From Clostridiales bacterium DTU092 (lineage in GTDB: Bacteria > Bacillota > Clostridia > Caldicoprobacterales > Caldicoprobacteraceae): a DNA stretch of 5,574 bases. A program made the position numbers and the translations under genes. Of this stretch, positions 5,102 through 5,574 are shown one piece after another; positions within the stretch are counted from its first letter, which is position 1, and every line of letters starts with the position of its first letter. The notes under the pieces were generated by a model. It worked only from the letters and a program-made list of their open reading frames with translations. It did not search any database and was not told where the DNA came from. The stretch spans positions 1 through 5,574 of the forward strand of contig LFTM01000273.1 in the NCBI GenBank assembly GCA_001513505.1, written 5' to 3'.

Positions 5102-5574
5102 CAATGAACTGCTGAGTAGAAATCCAGAACTCCATGGGTTGACGGGAAGCACTGGTTTTGGAAGGTTTTTTAGCTGCCGGAGGTGAAAACAGCCAGCGAA
5201 GAAAAGTCATCCAGTTTTTCAGCCTGGTAGTGTTTTTACCCGGCGGCAGAGGGCGTACTGAAAAACCCATTCGCCGCACCCCGGGTCCGAAAAGAGTTAT
5301 GCCCCACAGGGCTTTTATCCGGGGGTCCAGTTTGCCCTGACGTATCAGCCTGGCCAGGTTGCGCATTTCCTCCCGGAAAAGAGGCAGCAAATGGATATCA
5401 GAGGCTACCTTAACATCGCCCACTTTTCCCCGTGATATGGCAATGTTTGATATGTGCAGTTCGGCCACATATTCTCCCGGCTGTACACTATTGTTTTCGT
5501 CCAGAGGGAGGGGTTCTCCTTTATAGGGGTGGATGGCCACACGCAGAAGCTGATAAGGGGAATTTTCCACGGTG
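5085..5574 (-). CDS. YkoP-like domain protein (5'-truncated)
   Basis: The frame is open from the right window edge to TAA (5085-5087, minus strand). About 160 residues are visible. A GTG at 5568-5570 is in frame, but the frame continues through the edge and no ribosome binding site is seen, so the true N-terminus is probably outside. The residues resemble the YkoP-like domain, as I remember it from B. subtilis YkoP and some polysaccharide-deacetylase-associated proteins. Matching features are LLRVAIHPYKG, then PGEYVAELHISN, then IKALWGITLFGPGVRRMGFSVRPLP, a Trp/aromatic segment (KNWMTFLRWLF), and the end PMEFWISTQQFIEKYKD. No catalytic motif is visible and the function is unknown. The stop overlaps the stop of the Ig-like gene by 4 bp, so the two genes converge. 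The family call comes from memory of conserved patterns and is tentative. Confidence 0.6.
   Translation of the reverse strand, partial: TVENSPYQLLRVAIHPYKGEPLPLDENNSVQPGEYVAELHISNIAISRGKVGDVKVASDIHLLPLFREEMRNLARLIRQGKLDPRIKALWGITLFGPGVRRMGFSVRPLPPGKNTTRLKNWMTFLRWLFSPPAAKKPSKTSASRQPMEFWISTQQFIEKYKD

Overview
The window looks like chromosomal DNA from a Gram-positive bacterium of the Bacillota, most probably a clostridial lineage. The reasons are strong GGAGG-type ribosome binding sites, SigA-type promoters with extended -10 elements, moderate G+C in the genes with very AT-rich spacers, and genes best known from Bacillus and Clostridia (a YugP-type metallopeptidase, a YkoP-like domain, a LemA/TPM pair). 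No phage, plasmid, transposase, tRNA, rRNA or CRISPR array is visible.

Layout. Positions 1-236 are the 3' end of a tyrosyl-tRNA synthetase gene (C-terminal S4 RNA-binding domain). A perfect 10-bp stem with U-runs on both sides (264-298) ends it and also ends the convergent gene at 300-998. That gene, on the minus strand, encodes a YugP-type membrane zinc metallopeptidase with an HEAGH motif. A gene-free stretch follows (999-1756). It holds a good minus-strand promoter about 200 nt from the YugP start, a leader with two possible hairpins (one a ~73-bp imperfect palindrome), a ~95-bp GC-richer element with inverted ends that no gene explains, and a plus-strand promoter at 1638-1667.

Positions 1757-5088 form a likely three-gene plus-strand operon. 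It encodes LemA, a TPM-domain protein with a lipobox and a Gly/Ser-rich tail, and a large secreted, C-terminally anchored protein of about five Ig-like (CARDB/NEW3-like) repeats. All three products are predicted to be membrane-tethered, so the cluster reads as an envelope module. LemA and TPM proteins are frequent neighbours, but their biochemical role is poorly known. The third gene is the less usual partner.

The right edge (5085-5574, minus strand) carries a 5'-truncated YkoP-like domain protein whose stop codon overlaps the stop of the Ig-like gene by 4 bp. I see no clear evidence of a wholly new system. The most open items are the structured element at 1453-1548 and the unusual third member of the LemA/TPM operon.
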